A stretch of 64,000 bases of DNA from Photobacterium frigidiphilum (GTDB taxonomy: Bacteria > Pseudomonadota > Gammaproteobacteria > Enterobacterales > Vibrionaceae): the NCBI RefSeq assembly GCF_003025615.1, contig NZ_PYMJ01000006.1, positions 1 to 64,000 on the forward strand. The letters run 5' to 3'. The translations under genes were made by a program, and so were the position numbers. Shown one piece after another: positions 46,442-56,872 of the stretch; position 1 is the first letter of the stretch; each line of letters begins with the position of its first letter. The notes beneath the pieces are model-generated. The model had not been told where the DNA came from. It made no database searches and saw only the letters and a list, made by a program, of their open reading frames with translations.

Positions 46442-47200
46442 ATGGACATAACGCTTCTACATGTTTGTCTGCTACTCATAACAGGCTTTTTAGCCGGTAT
46501 TATCAATACACTGGCTGGTGGCGGTTCTAATTTAACCTTACCTGCACTAATGATCATGGGGATGCCTGCAGAAGTGGCAAATGCCACTAATCGGGTAGGG
46601 GTTGCTATGCAGGCGGTGACTGCTGTATCAGGGTTTAAACGTCATGGTAAGATGGATTCTGACGATATAATCCCTATTCTTATTCCTTCTGTTATCGGTG
46701 GCTTAATCGGAGCTGCTGCTGCTGCGTATATGCCAACTGAATACATAAAGCCCGTACTATTAGGTACAATGCTGACTATGGCGGCAGTGATGCTGGTGAA
46801 GCCTTCTTTTATTGCCCCAGAGCCAGGCACGCTAGTTAATAAAGTAAGGGATACTCCGAGTTCGTGGTGGGGGCTGGGTATTGCTGGTTTTTATGGTGGC
46901 TTTATTCAAGCTGGAGTGGGGTTTGTATTAATTGCAGCGTTAGCTGGCACATTACGTTATGACTTGGTAAGAGCAAATGCACTCAAAATGCTATGTACAT
47001 TAGTATTTACTGTTGTCGCATTAGGGTTATTCATTGCTGAAGGATTAGTGATGTGGGTACCAGGGTTGATTTTGGCATTTGGTACTATGTTTGGTGCTCA
47101 TATTGCCGTTAATATGGCGATTAAAGCACAACCAGCCACCCTCAAGTGGTTCTTATTTATAATGACCTTATGCGGTTGTATAGCGGCATTAATGTTTTAG
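46442..47200 (+). CDS. TauE/SafE family membrane permease
   Basis: A 252-residue protein with about eight membrane helices in two similar halves: GFLAGIINTLAGGGSNLTLP near residue 14 and GFYGGFIQAGVGFVLIAAL near residue 149. This internal repeat is the hallmark of the family, known for sulfite, sulfoacetate or other anion export. The substrate is unknown here. The frame is open 28 codons further upstream. The start at 46442 gives the usual N-terminus, but no strong Shine-Dalgarno stands before it. Confidence 0.87.
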   Translation: MDITLLHVCLLLITGFLAGIINTLAGGGSNLTLPALMIMGMPAEVANATNRVGVAMQAVTAVSGFKRHGKMDSDDIIPILIPSVIGGLIGAAAAAYMPTEYIKPVLLGTMLTMAAVMLVKPSFIAPEPGTLVNKVRDTPSSWWGLGIAGFYGGFIQAGVGFVLIAALAGTLRYDLVRANALKMLCTLVFTVVALGLFIAEGLVMWVPGLILAFGTMFGAHIAVNMAIKAQPATLKWFLFIMTLCGCIAALMF

Positions 47201-47204
47201 AAAC

Positions 47205-47233
47205 AAAAAAACCTGACAGAATCAGGCTTTTTG
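47205..47233 (+). terminator. Terminator between the permease and rlmI genes
   Basis: AAAACCTGA / TCAGGCTTTT stem with A and T runs on the two sides; may serve both converging genes. Confidence 0.8.
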
Positions 47234-47263
47234 TTTAGCGTAGCAATGGTTGTTTGCTCGCTT

Positions 47264-48457
47264 TTATTTAACGTAGCAAGCAAAACCTTTCAGGTAGAAA
47301 CCTTCAGGGTAAGCACTGTCTAGTGGGTGATCAGCTGCTTGGCCAAAACGTTCAATAAACTGTACTTCACGGTGCGCATCAAGGGCTGCATCTGCAACAA
47401 TTTTTTGGAACAAACCGTTGTCCATCAAACCAGAACAAGAATATGTTAATAATATGCCGCCGGGATTAAGAATTTGCATCGCCAGCATGTTGATATCTTT
47501 ATAACCACGACATGCACCTACCAGCTGTGATTTAGATTCAGCAAATTTAGGTGGATCCATGATAACAACATCAAAGAATTCGCCACGCTCACGGTATTCG
47601 CGCAGAAGTTTGAACACATCAGCATTTACGAATTCTGCGTTTTCAACAGGTAAACCGTTCGCTTCTGTGTTTAATCGTGCTGTGTCTAGCGCTGGTTGTG
47701 AAACATCAACGTTAACGACTTGGCTAGCACCACCTTTAAGAGCGTAAAGTCCGAAACCACCAGTGTAACAGAAGCAGTTTAGAACACGCTTACCATTCAC
47801 ATATTTAACGGCGGCTTGGCGGCTATCGCGTTGGTCTAGGTAGAAACCTGTTTTATGTCCACCGACGATATCAACATTGATTTTAATGCCGTTTTCTTCG
47901 ATAGTCACAAACTTAGGTGGCTCTTCGCCTGAAAGAACACCTGTACGCTGTTTTAGGCCTTCTTTTTTACGAACTGCTACATCAGAACGTTCGTATACAC
48001 TACATTCTGGGTAACAGATATTTAATGCTTCAACCAGTGCATCTTTCTGTTCTTCAGCGCCAGCACTTAGTAGCTGACAAACCAAAAAGTTTTGGTAACG
48101 GTCAATGGTGATACCTGGTAAACCATCAGATTCAGCGGCGATTAAACGGTAGCCTGTTAAACCGTCACGTGCTGCTAATACATCACGTAAAGCTTGTGCA
48201 GCTTTAAGGCGCTTAACAAAGAAATCGACGTTGATTACTTCTTTTTTATCGAATGTCCAAACACGAATACGAATTTGTGATTGTGGAGAATACGCACCAC
48301 GTGCTAACCATTCGCCTTTGTTGTCGTAAATTTCAACAGTTTCACCCATTGAAGGTTTATTCCCTTCAATGCGATCGATACCGCGAGAGAAAACCCAAGG
48401 GTGGCGGCGACGAAGTGATTTTTCACGGCCTTTAACAAGATAAATAGAAGCAGTCAT
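47264..48457 (-). CDS. rlmI: 23S rRNA m5C1962 methyltransferase RlmI
   Basis: A 397-residue enzyme (E. coli RlmI has 396). The N-terminal PUA domain ([19 protein letters not shown]) is followed by a central linker and a C-terminal Rossmann methyltransferase. The SAM motif is [14 protein letters not shown] near 223-236, then DPPKFAESK near 301-309 and YSCSG near 346. It methylates C1962 of 23S rRNA. The frame is open 21 codons upstream from 48520; the start at 48457 matches the family N-terminus [14 protein letters not shown]. Neighbours acyP, tusE and yccA agree with the enteric gene order. Confidence 0.93.
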   Translation of the reverse strand: MTASIYLVKGREKSLRRRHPWVFSRGIDRIEGNKPSMGETVEIYDNKGEWLARGAYSPQSQIRIRVWTFDKKEVINVDFFVKRLKAAQALRDVLAARDGLTGYRLIAAESDGLPGITIDRYQNFLVCQLLSAGAEEQKDALVEALNICYPECSVYERSDVAVRKKEGLKQRTGVLSGEEPPKFVTIEENGIKINVDIVGGHKTGFYLDQRDSRQAAVKYVNGKRVLNCFCYTGGFGLYALKGGASQVVNVDVSQPALDTARLNTEANGLPVENAEFVNADVFKLLREYRERGEFFDVVIMDPPKFAESKSQLVGACRGYKDINMLAMQILNPGGILLTYSCSGLMDNGLFQKIVADAALDAHREVQFIERFGQAADHPLDSAYPEGFYLKGFACYVK

Positions 48458-48523
48458 GACATGCCCAGTTAAGGAAATCGAATGGGGGCGTATTATGTTG
48501 CTGCTAATCATTAAAAGCAAATG

Positions 48524-48548
48524 AAAAAGCCGCCAAAATAGGCGGCTT
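48524..48548 (-). terminator. Terminator of the chemotaxis receptor gene
   Basis: AAGCCGCC / GGCGGCTT stem, T run on the minus strand. Confidence 0.88.
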
Positions 48549-48569
48549 GAGATAAACAGTTACAGTTTA

Positions 48570-49970
48570 TTAAGCTTTAAGACCGCTCATCAAAGATTCA
48601 AGCACTTCTGCTTGTTGGTTGAGTCGATCAATCTCTGTACTTGATTGAGAAATCACGTTACAAACCTGACGTGACTGCTCGCGTACTTGCTCAACGCTAG
48701 AGGCAATATTATCTGCCACTGCACCTTGTTGTTCTGCGGCGGCAGCAATTTCTGTACTGCGATCAGATATCTGCTGATTACGTTCTGTAATTTGGCTGAT
48801 TTCATTATCGACAGAATCCATTAACTGCTCACTTTGCTGAGCATTTTGAACGGTATTATGCATTACCGACATTAACTGCTGGCTGTTTTGCTGTAAGGAT
48901 TCAATCATTTGTTGAATTTCAACGGTTGCACTTTGTGTGCGTCCTGCAAGGGTACGTACTTCATCAGCAACAACAGCAAAGCCACGACCTTGCTCACCAG
49001 CACGTGCCGCTTCAATTGCTGCGTTTAATGCTAATAGGTTCGTCTGTTGAGATATGCCATTAATTGTTGTGACAACATCGTTTATCTTTGTTGCATTATT
49101 GTCGAGTTCAGAGACAGCACTCGCTGCTAAATTAATTTCACTCGAAAGCGTAGAAATGGCCGATTTTGTTTCACCCACTTGTGTGCGACCAAGCTCAGAC
49201 ATTTCTTGTGCTTCTCGGGTTTGATCCGATGTTTGATGAGCGTGAGTAGCCACTTCACGGATTGATGTCGCCATTTCTTCTGTTGCGCTGGCTAATGAAT
49301 CTAAATGTTGCTGCTGGCTTGCTGAAAGGTTTTCACTTTGATGGCTACGTTGACGCAGGTCACTACTAATTTGCTGCATCATTGCTGTTGCTTCTTGTGT
49401 GGCTTGAACCAATTTTTGTTCACGATCAGCTACGCGGTCTATGGTAATGGCAATGGTGCTGAACTCGTCGCGTACTTGAAAGAAGTTCATACGCTGTGTT
49501 AAGTCGCCATCGGCCAAATTAGCGAGGGCTCTGTTCATGGTGAACATCGCGCCACCGATGAATGTCATTATGAAATAGACACAGGCTAATACAACAACAA
49601 GCAGCAGAATCGTAAAGCTGATTTGTGTGGTAGACAGGTAGCTATAAATACTGGACGGATCAATCGCTGATATTACATAGTTCATGTTAGAAACGGTTGA
49701 AGAAATTTCACCATTCCCAATTTTTAATCCACTATTAGCAAGTAATGAGACAGCATCTGATTGGCTAACATTGTATTTTGATAATAATGCTGTTGCTGTA
49801 TTGAGTTGGTTTGTCGTGATTTCAATACGTTGTTCATTAGCTGCATCGACTAAAATGGCACTAACACTGATAATAGCAATTAAAGGCAGAAGAAATAAAA
49901 GATAAAACTTTTCTTGTATCTTTAAATGAATGAGGTACTTATCAATCCATCGAAACGCGACTTCTTTCAT
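48570..49970 (-). CDS. Methyl-accepting chemotaxis protein
   Basis: A 466-residue receptor. The first membrane helix spans about 23-42 and the second 115-140. Between them lies a short periplasmic part of only about 70 residues, too small for a dCache or four-helix ligand domain. HAMP lies at ~140-190. The signalling domain follows, with the hairpin tip [27 protein letters not shown] near 313-339. No CheR-binding pentapeptide is seen at the C-terminus. It sits between rlmI and acyP, an insertion relative to the enteric order. The ligand is unknown. Confidence 0.92.
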   Translation of the reverse strand: MKEVAFRWIDKYLIHLKIQEKFYLLFLLPLIAIISVSAILVDAANEQRIEITTNQLNTATALLSKYNVSQSDAVSLLANSGLKIGNGEISSTVSNMNYVISAIDPSSIYSYLSTTQISFTILLLVVVLACVYFIMTFIGGAMFTMNRALANLADGDLTQRMNFFQVRDEFSTIAITIDRVADREQKLVQATQEATAMMQQISSDLRQRSHQSENLSASQQQHLDSLASATEEMATSIREVATHAHQTSDQTREAQEMSELGRTQVGETKSAISTLSSEINLAASAVSELDNNATKINDVVTTINGISQQTNLLALNAAIEAARAGEQGRGFAVVADEVRTLAGRTQSATVEIQQMIESLQQNSQQLMSVMHNTVQNAQQSEQLMDSVDNEISQITERNQQISDRSTEIAAAAEQQGAVADNIASSVEQVREQSRQVCNVISQSSTEIDRLNQQAEVLESLMSGLKA

Positions 49971-50064
49971 ATTGGTGTCCTGATTAACGAAGAATACGAC
50001 TGTCTAATGACAATTTACTATATAAGTCGTTATCGGTTGGTTTATAAAATCCTTGAGGTGATAT

Positions 50065-50337
50065 ATGTCACAGATTTGCGTAAAGGCAAGCGTTAAAGGA
50101 ATAGTTCAAGGGGTTGGGTTCAGATTTCATACCGCTCATGAAGGTTTACAAGGTGGTTTGAGTGGTTATGCGATGAACCTACCAGATGGAAGCGTTGAAG
50201 TGCTAGCGTGTGGAAGTGAAGCTAACGTGAATAAGTTGCTGGCTTGGTTAGAAAGTGGGCCTAAAACGTCAAGGGTTGACAATATCGACGCTGAAATCAT
50301 TGAATGGCGACATATTGATGGATTCGAAATCAAATAA
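50065..50337 (+). CDS. acyP: Acylphosphatase
   Basis: A 90-residue enzyme of the usual length. Catalytic R20 in GVGFRFHT and N38 in GYAMNLPDGSVEV are both present. It hydrolyses acyl phosphates such as carbamoyl or acetyl phosphate. It is transcribed away from the chemotaxis receptor gene and towards tusE. A hairpin shared with tusE follows. Confidence 0.95.
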   Translation: MSQICVKASVKGIVQGVGFRFHTAHEGLQGGLSGYAMNLPDGSVEVLACGSEANVNKLLAWLESGPKTSRVDNIDAEIIEWRHIDGFEIK

Positions 50338-50399
50338 CATGGTTTTTATAGATTAAACAAATAGTGCGAGTGGAAATTAAGAGGGTGGAATAAAAGAAA

Positions 50400-50436
50400 C
50401 AACAGGGCTGATTGAATAACTTAGCGCCCTGTTTTT
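50400..50436. terminator. Terminator between acyP and tusE
   Basis: ACAGGGC / GCCCTGT stem with a long loop, followed by TTTT on the plus strand; the minus side also has TTGTTT. Confidence 0.7.
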
Positions 50437-50465
50437 AGTGTTTATTCATGTATCCAGCAAAGGTG

Positions 50466-50795
50466 TTAGATACATTTTACGGGTTTTGGTAAGCCAGCAA
50501 GTTTTGTTGCTTGCTTCGCTGGCCCTTTGATAAAGAGCTTGTAAAGATAACGAGAGCTACCTTTTTCTTCACCGTATTTTTTCGCCATTGCTTTTACAAG
50601 CATACGAATAGCGGGTGAAGTGTTAAATTCTAAATAAAATTCTCTTACAAAGAGAATCACTTCCCAATGTGCCTCAGATAATTCAATACCTTCATCTTGA
50701 GCGAGAAGGGGAACAATATCTCTCGACCAATCATCAACGTTCTTAAGGTAACCCTGAGCGTCGGTTTCTATTTGTTTGCCATTAAGTTCAAGCAT
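50466..50795 (-). CDS. tusE: Sulfur relay protein TusE
   Basis: A 109-residue DsrC/TusE family protein. The penultimate C108 in KPVKCI is the sulfur-carrying cysteine of TusE. It takes persulfide from TusBCD and passes it to MnmA for 2-thiouridine formation in tRNA. The frame is open 19 codons upstream, but GAGG before the ATG at 50795 and the usual N-terminus [12 protein letters not shown] decide the start. Being next to acyP and yccA matches E. coli. Confidence 0.95.
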   Translation of the reverse strand: MLELNGKQIETDAQGYLKNVDDWSRDIVPLLAQDEGIELSEAHWEVILFVREFYLEFNTSPAIRMLVKAMAKKYGEEKGSSRYLYKLFIKGPAKQATKLAGLPKPVKCI

Positions 50796-50885
50796 GGTGC
50801 GCCTCGGTATTCGGATCGCAGAAAGGATAGTGATTCGAACACGGTGCTGCAAGTAGAAATGAAAAAATCATGTAAATTGCAGGCA

Positions 50886-50913
50886 ATAAAAAAGCGTCCA
50901 TTTCGGACGCTTT
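50886..50913 (-). terminator. Terminator of yccA
   Basis: AAAGCGTCC / GGACGCTTT stem with a T run on the minus strand. Confidence 0.9.
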
Positions 50914-50949
50914 CTATCATCTATTTAACGATTCACTAATAAGAAGTGA

Positions 50950-51615
50950 TTAATCGTTGTTACCCATGATACCTAAGATTTGTAGCAAGCTTAGGAATAG
51001 GTTGTAGATAGAGACATACAATGTAACAGTTGCAGAGATGTAGTTTGTTTCACCACCACGGATGATTGACTGCGTAGTAAGCAGAATCGCCGCTGAAGAG
51101 AACAGAACAAACATACCGCTGATTGCTAATGAAAGCATTGGTATTTGTAGGAAGATGTTTGCAACAACCGCAACAATAATCGCAACAAAACCAGCCATTA
51201 ACATACCATTCAAGAATGATAGATCACGCTTAGTTGTTAGTGCATATGCAGAACAAGCCATAAATGTAAGAGCTGTACCGCCTAGAGCAGGAACAATTGC
51301 GTGCCCCATACCAGCGCCAATGTACATGTTCAGAATTGGCCCAAGGGTATAACCCATGAAACCCGTTAATGCGAATGTAAATACGATACCAAGGCTACTG
51401 TCTTTGTTCTTTTCAGTTAAAAACATTAGACCGTAGAAACCAACCAACGTAATGATGATTCCTGGATAAGGCAGGTTCATTGCCATAGCGGTACCAGCGA
51501 TAACCGCAGACCAAAGCAATGTTAGAGAAAGTAGGAAGTACGTGTTTCTTAAAACCTTATTGGTTGAAAGTACGCTATCGTAAGATCCAGTACGATTCAC
51601 TATACGATCGTTCAT
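50950..51615 (-). CDS. yccA: Bax inhibitor-1 / YccA family membrane protein
   Basis: A 221-residue protein with seven predicted membrane helices (E. coli YccA has 219). In E. coli, YccA interacts with and moderates the FtsH protease. It ends with the typical YNLFLSLLQILGIMGNND. The frame is open 21 codons upstream, but AAGGGGACACTT before the ATG at 51615 is a strong Shine-Dalgarno. It is followed by its own terminator and then tusE. Confidence 0.93.
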   Translation of the reverse strand: MNDRIVNRTGSYDSVLSTNKVLRNTYFLLSLTLLWSAVIAGTAMAMNLPYPGIIITLVGFYGLMFLTEKNKDSSLGIVFTFALTGFMGYTLGPILNMYIGAGMGHAIVPALGGTALTFMACSAYALTTKRDLSFLNGMLMAGFVAIIVAVVANIFLQIPMLSLAISGMFVLFSSAAILLTTQSIIRGGETNYISATVTLYVSIYNLFLSLLQILGIMGNND

Positions 51616-52000
51616 AAGTGTCCCCTTAGGGTTAGTTATGTGATATTTGTTAAGACATATATGAGGGCAAACGTTCATAATTGCAAGCTATTAACTTGTA
51701 ATAAAACCATTTACTGACCAAACACATCCTATCTAAGTTCTTGAGTCGAATGATACTTAACAATTCATTATCTTTTTTGGTAAAAATGTAAATAAATATT
51801 TCAGTGTCATTCGTACGATAAATTCGTATGAGGTTATAAATCCTCAAGCTGCACATTGTAACACTCATCGAGTGATTACGAATAAACCCTTTCGCTATGC
51901 AGATATTTTCTATATGCAAACTGTTCAGCTTTATTCGTAGATTACATCATGCAGCAAAACAGAAGCTGAATAAAGCTTCGCTTTTAGTGCTCGATTAAAT
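51616..52000. other. 385-base gap between yccA and the aap operon
   Basis: Contains the presumed yccA promoter and, at 51962-51979, a short hairpin (GAAGCT / AGCTTC, then TGTTTT on the minus strand) that may end the aap operon. No gene was accepted here. Confidence 0.5.
51962..51979 (-). terminator. Possible terminator of the aapJQMP operon
   Basis: A six-base stem with a six-base loop just past the aapP stop, followed by TGTTTTG. Weak. Confidence 0.5.
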
Positions 52001-52825
52001 TTAATGCAGTATTTGGCTTAAGAATAACTGCGTACGGTCAGATTGTGGGTTGTCGAAGAAATCATGAGGATTGTTTTCTTCTATGATCTCACCACGGTCC
52101 ATAAAGATAACGCGATCGGCAACCTGACGGGCAAACCCCATTTCGTGCGTTACGCATATCATGGTCATACCTTCATGAGCCAATTCAACCATAACATCTA
52201 ACACCTCGCGTACCATTTCGGGGTCTAGCGCTGAAGTTGGTTCATCAAAGAGCATGATTTGCGGGTTCATGCATAGCGAACGTGCAATCGCGACACGTTG
52301 CTGCTGCCCACCAGAAAGTTGACCAGGGTACTTATCTGCTTGGTCGGGTATTTTAACGCGTTCAAGGTAATTCATCGCTAATGCTTCAGCTTCTTTCTGA
52401 GGCATTTTCTTCACCCAAATAGGCGCAAGGGTACAATTCTCTAATACGGTAAGGTGGGGGAATAGGTTGAAGTGCTGAAAACACATACCGACCTCTTTAC
52501 GCACTAATTCGATATTTTTAAGGTCATCGGTTAGTTCGTTACCAGCAACAACTATCTGACCTTTCTGATGTTCTTCTAAGCGGTTAATACAGCGAATCAA
52601 GGTTGATTTGCCTGAGCCAGAAGGACCACAAATAACGATTTTTTCACCTTTAGTTACGGTTAGGTTGATGTCTTTTAGTACGTGAAATTGCCCATACCAT
52701 TTATTAACGTTAGATAGCTCAATCATTGTATCGGTCATAATAGATTGATCCGACTTTGTTGTTTCGTCCAAAGTGGCTTCACCACCAGAAAGGTTACTAC
52801 TTGCAATCAACGTACTGCTTGTCAT
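52001..52825 (-). CDS. aapP: General amino-acid ABC transporter, ATP-binding protein
   Basis: A 274-residue ATPase: Walker [10 protein letters not shown] near 73-81, signature LSGGQQQR near 174-181, Walker B IMLFDEP near 194-200, and the H-loop VTHEMGFA. The first ~30 residues are a Ser/Thr-rich extension over the usual start at [20 protein letters not shown] before 52825 supports the longer form. It powers the AapQ-AapM channel and is the last gene of the operon, 14 bases after aapM. Confidence 0.94.
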   Translation of the reverse strand: MTSSTLIASSNLSGGEATLDETTKSDQSIMTDTMIELSNVNKWYGQFHVLKDINLTVTKGEKIVICGPSGSGKSTLIRCINRLEEHQKGQIVVAGNELTDDLKNIELVRKEVGMCFQHFNLFPHLTVLENCTLAPIWVKKMPQKEAEALAMNYLERVKIPDQADKYPGQLSGGQQQRVAIARSLCMNPQIMLFDEPTSALDPEMVREVLDVMVELAHEGMTMICVTHEMGFARQVADRVIFMDRGEIIEENNPHDFFDNPQSDRTQLFLSQILH

Positions 52826-52839
52826 AGTGCTATCCTTGC

Positions 52840-53937
52840 TTATCGTTTATGACCTGTGTGCAATTTATTTTCTAAAAAAATGCTGTAACGAGACATACTG
52901 AAACAGAAAGTCCAAAAAACGAGCGCGACAAAAACATAACTTTCTGTCGAAAAGCCTAACCATTCGGGGTCGCTGTTAGCGGCTTGGCCAATACCTAACA
53001 CATCGAACATACCGATGATCAATACAAGGCTGGTGTCTTTAAATAGACCAATAAAGGTGTTCACAATTGAAGGGATGGTAATCTTTAAGGCTTGCGGCAA
53101 CACAATCAGGTACATGCTTTTCCAATAAGAGAGCCCCAGCGCATCTGCCGCTTCGTATTGACCTCTAGGTATTGCTTGCAACCCACCCCGTATAACTTCT
53201 GCCATATAGGCGGCGCTAAATAACACCACGCCGATTAATGCCCGAAAAAGCTTATCCATTTCCATTTCTGAGGTTAAAAATAATGGCAGTAGTACAGAAG
53301 CCATGAATAATACGGTAATAAGGGGGACACCACGCCATATCTCGATATAAACGGTACATATGCTACGTATTATTGGCATTTCAGAACGTCGACCAAGGGC
53401 GAGTGCTACTCCAATAGGCAGTGAAACCACAATGCCTACAATCGCTATAACCAGTGTGACGAGCAAACCACCCCATAAGTGGGTATCAACAACTTCTAAG
53501 CCAAATACACCGCCGTACAACAAGAAGCCAGCAAAGAAAGGATAAACATTAACAAAGAATAACCAAATCCATTTTCTACCCGGTGTTTTTTCAATCACAA
53601 GTAATGAAATGAAAATTGCGAGCGTAAAATAAAACAGCTTTGGTCGCCAAAGTTGGTCGGCAGGGTAGAATCCGAACATGAATTGATCAAAACGGACATT
53701 AATAAATACCCAACATGCTCCATCACTAGAACATGCATCACGTGTATCTCCAATCCAATCGGCGTTTATAAATGCCCATTGGATAACAGCCCATAATCCC
53801 GTTATTGCAAAATAAGCGAGGAAAAGGGTTACGATAGAATTTGTTATCGATGAAAATAAGTGCTGACGAGCCCATCCAATAATACCGACAGTATTTGCTG
53901 GTGGTGGTAAGTCAGGCTGAAAATTATGATGACTCAT
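52840..53937 (-). CDS. aapM: General amino-acid ABC transporter, permease AapM
   Basis: A 365-residue permease. An N-terminal membrane region precedes the HisM-type core (~170-350), whose EAA loop reads [27 protein letters not shown] near 276-302. It pairs with AapQ to form the inner-membrane channel. Four bases separate it from aapQ, so translation is probably coupled. Confidence 0.94.
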   Translation of the reverse strand: MSHHNFQPDLPPPANTVGIIGWARQHLFSSITNSIVTLFLAYFAITGLWAVIQWAFINADWIGDTRDACSSDGACWVFINVRFDQFMFGFYPADQLWRPKLFYFTLAIFISLLVIEKTPGRKWIWLFFVNVYPFFAGFLLYGGVFGLEVVDTHLWGGLLVTLVIAIVGIVVSLPIGVALALGRRSEMPIIRSICTVYIEIWRGVPLITVLFMASVLLPLFLTSEMEMDKLFRALIGVVLFSAAYMAEVIRGGLQAIPRGQYEAADALGLSYWKSMYLIVLPQALKITIPSIVNTFIGLFKDTSLVLIIGMFDVLGIGQAANSDPEWLGFSTESYVFVALVFWTFCFSMSRYSIFLENKLHTGHKR

Positions 53938-53941
53938 TATA

Positions 53942-55153
53942 TTACCTCTCCACCAAAGCGACTTTCTTGTTGTACATATTCATAAAGAATGACGTAATTA
54001 AGCTTAAACTTAGGTAAACCCCCATAGTCATAGCAATAATTTCAATGGCTTGACCTGTTTGGTTCAACGTTGTGCCAGCAAAAACAGAGACGAGGTCGGG
54101 ATAACCGATAGCCATCGCTAATGAAGAATTTTTGGTAAGGTTTAAATATTGGCTAGTAAGAGGTGGAATAATGATTCGCATTGCTTGAGGAATAACGACC
54201 AAGCGCAACGTTTTACTTCGTGGTAAACCTAAAGCAAGTGATGCCTCTGTTTGCCCATGATTGACGGCATTAATACCTGAACGCACAATTTCAGCAATGA
54301 AAGAGGCGGTATAGATGCTAAGTGCAACAAGCAAAGCAGCTAGTTCCGGTAAAATCGAGATACCACCACGAAAATTAAACCCTTTTAGTTCTGGATATTC
54401 AATCGATACAGGCATACCTGCTGCGAAAAAAGCAATAAGAGGTAAACCAATTACCATGCCTATGGTTGTGAGTAATATGGGCGATTGCTCCCCTGTATCT
54501 TGCTGTTTTTTATGTGATCTAATGGCATATATAATGGATAGCACAATCGCTAAAGCTAATGCAGAAAATATCCAACCTGAACCATCGTTAAAGACAGGGC
54601 CGGCAAGATAAAGCCCACGTACATTAATAAAAAGGCTTTCGCCTATGCTTAGGCTCTGACGCGGTGACGGTAGTGCTTGAAGTACTGCAAAGTACCAAAA
54701 GAAAATTTGTAATAAGAGGGGGATATTACGAAATATTTCGATATAAAGTGCCGCAAAGCGACTGATTAACCAGTTTGAAGAAAGACGTGCAATACCAACG
54801 GTGAAGCCGATAATTGTCGCTAAAAAAATACCTAAAACAGACACTAACGCTGTATTTAGTAAGCCGACAAAAAAGGTACGACCATAAGTATATGTTTCAT
54901 CGTAATCGATCAGTGTTAAGCCAATACCAAAACCAGCTTCTTGGTGGAGAAATCCAAATCCTGTTGCAATACCACGTGCATCAAGATTTTCCAGTGCGTT
55001 ATTTATGACGTTGTAAAAAAAGAAAAGTAAGCCCAATACCGCGATTAGTTGAAAAACAATGGCGCGAAAAGTGGGGTTATAAAAAAGATTTTGTTTCTTA
55101 GGTGGACTTGCTACATCCGATGTATTTAACGCTTTTGCTGTTTTAGGAGCCAT
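53942..55153 (-). CDS. aapQ: General amino-acid ABC transporter, permease AapQ
   Basis: A 403-residue permease. A long N-terminal region contains a periplasmic loop, and the typical TM core has its EAA loop, GQTEASLALGLPRSKTLRLVVIPQAMR, near 309-335. It is the second channel subunit. The 86-base gap from aapJ holds a stem-loop that could favour higher output of the binding protein. Confidence 0.94.
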   Translation of the reverse strand: MAPKTAKALNTSDVASPPKKQNLFYNPTFRAIVFQLIAVLGLLFFFYNVINNALENLDARGIATGFGFLHQEAGFGIGLTLIDYDETYTYGRTFFVGLLNTALVSVLGIFLATIIGFTVGIARLSSNWLISRFAALYIEIFRNIPLLLQIFFWYFAVLQALPSPRQSLSIGESLFINVRGLYLAGPVFNDGSGWIFSALALAIVLSIIYAIRSHKKQQDTGEQSPILLTTIGMVIGLPLIAFFAAGMPVSIEYPELKGFNFRGGISILPELAALLVALSIYTASFIAEIVRSGINAVNHGQTEASLALGLPRSKTLRLVVIPQAMRIIIPPLTSQYLNLTKNSSLAMAIGYPDLVSVFAGTTLNQTGQAIEIIAMTMGVYLSLSLITSFFMNMYNKKVALVER

Positions 55154-55183
55154 ACAACAACCTCAGTTCCTATTGAGATGTTG

Positions 55184-55210
55184 GGAGGCAGCAATAATGC
55201 CACTGCCTCC
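55184..55210 (-). other. Stem-loop between aapJ and aapQ
   Basis: A perfect eight-base stem, GGAGGCAG / CTGCCTCC, without a T run. Similar intercistronic hairpins in other binding-protein operons protect the upstream message. This gives a likely reason for unequal expression. Confidence 0.6.
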
Positions 55211-55238
55211 GTTTCATAATATGTAGATTGATTTAAGA

Positions 55239-56267
55239 TTAACGAATAGGTGCTGCGTATTGAATACCGCCATCTTTCCAAAGCGCGTTTAAGCCACGTT
55301 CGATTTTAAGAGGTGAGCCTGTACCGACAGTACGTTCGAAACTTTCACCATAGTTGCCCACTTGTTTAACGATTTGGTATCCCCAATCATCATTTAGACC
55401 AAGTCCTTTACCTTTAGGTCCATCTAAACCAATTAGGCGACGAATATTAGGATCTTTTGATTCTTTCATTTTATCGACGTTTGCAGATGTAACACCGTAT
55501 TCTTCAGCGTTAAGCATTGCACTTAATGTCCATTTAACAATATTGAACCATTGATCATCGCCTTGTCGAACAACAGGTCCTAGCGGCTCTTTAGAAATAA
55601 CGTCAGGAAGAACAACCGCAGAAGCAGGTTCGGCAAGGTTTAGACGAAGTGCATATAATCCTGATTGGTCTGTGGTTAATACATCGCATCGGCCAGAGTC
55701 AAAACCTTTAGATGTCTGAGGAGCTGTATCAAATACAACGGGGCTATATTTCATGCCATTAACACGGAAATAATCGGCAAGGTTAAGTTCTGTCGTTGTA
55801 CCTGATTGAACACATACTGCAGCGCCATCGAGTTCTTTGGCACTAGAGACACCTAGTTCTTTTTTGACCATAAACCCTTGGCCGTCATAATAACTCACAC
55901 CAGCAAAGTTCAAGCCTAGAGCACTATCACGATGTAGAGTCCATGTTGTATTTCGAGATAACACATCAATCTCGCCTGATTGAAGTGCTGTAAAACGTTC
56001 TTTTGCTGTTAATGGAATATATTTAACTTTTGTTTTATCACCGACAGTTGCTGCTGCGATTGCCTGGCAGAATTCAACATCAAGCCCTTCCCATTCCCCT
56101 TTAGAGTTTGGATTTGAGAAGCCTGGTAAGCCAGCACTCACACCACATTGGACATAACCTTGCTTCATTACCTTTTCTAGGGTCGTGTTAGCTGCTGATG
56201 CATTAACCGCGAAAAGTGCTGATGTAGTGGCTATCGCCGCAAATAGTACTGATGATTTTTTAGCCAT
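55239..56267 (-). CDS. aapJ: General amino-acid ABC transporter, periplasmic binding protein
   Basis: A 342-residue exported protein with a signal peptide ending after residue 25 (VNASA). The family motif LEKVMKQGYVQCGVSAGLPGFS follows, then DVLSRNTTWTLHRDS near 106-120 and DDQWFNIVKW near 238. It binds L-amino acids broadly in the periplasm and delivers them to AapQM. First gene of the operon. AAGGACGGCAAT before the start is a strong Shine-Dalgarno. Confidence 0.95.
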   Translation of the reverse strand: MAKKSSVLFAAIATTSALFAVNASAANTTLEKVMKQGYVQCGVSAGLPGFSNPNSKGEWEGLDVEFCQAIAAATVGDKTKVKYIPLTAKERFTALQSGEIDVLSRNTTWTLHRDSALGLNFAGVSYYDGQGFMVKKELGVSSAKELDGAAVCVQSGTTTELNLADYFRVNGMKYSPVVFDTAPQTSKGFDSGRCDVLTTDQSGLYALRLNLAEPASAVVLPDVISKEPLGPVVRQGDDQWFNIVKWTLSAMLNAEEYGVTSANVDKMKESKDPNIRRLIGLDGPKGKGLGLNDDWGYQIVKQVGNYGESFERTVGTGSPLKIERGLNALWKDGGIQYAAPIR

Positions 56268-56872
56268 TATTGCCGTCCTTGTTTAATGTAAAAATTCATG
56301 TTGTGTTTGTTTTGAATGTATAGCTACTTTAATGTAAATAACTTGTTAACAAATATAAGTATAGAAACAGAATCCTTAACGTCTATTGTTATGATGGTTT
56401 CTGATCACGTTTTCGTTAATTCTTTATAATTAGCAAGTTATATACCAATCTGCTTTTGTGAATTTATATGCGTTTGTGCGTACGTTATTATTCAGCTTGT
56501 TTTGATCTTTCTTGAATGAGGGTAATTGCGATGTTTATAATGAAGGAATGGTAAAAGGCAGAGTGATATTGAGAAATAAGGATAGTGATAATACTGGAAA
56601 GAAAAGGTTTTATTGAGGGTTTGCTCTAATATTTTGGGTTTAATTAATAATGGGATGAGGGCTAAATACTCAAATGAAGTGATGTTAACAATGCTATGCA
56701 GTTACGTTGCTTTTATGCAGTTATATGCGTTTTTTGATTTCTTACAGATGAGTAATTAAAGAGTTTTGTTGCTTCCTTTATGTGGCAACTGCACGATAAC
56801 AAAGCAAAAAAATGTGGAACAAATAATAAAGTTAACGCGGATTAGTTAACTCTATTATTTGTCATCGGCTTA
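56268..56872. other. 605-base region upstream of aapJ
   Basis: AT-rich with no gene seen. It holds the aapJ promoter and the 3' side of the SPOR-protein gene. TATGCAGTTATATGCG-type words near 56690-56730 are the only local repeats. Confidence 0.4.

Noticed and set aside
51650-51919. 89-codon minus-strand frame upstream of yccA
   Set aside because: Overlaps the yccA leader; no ribosome site or similarity to a known family.
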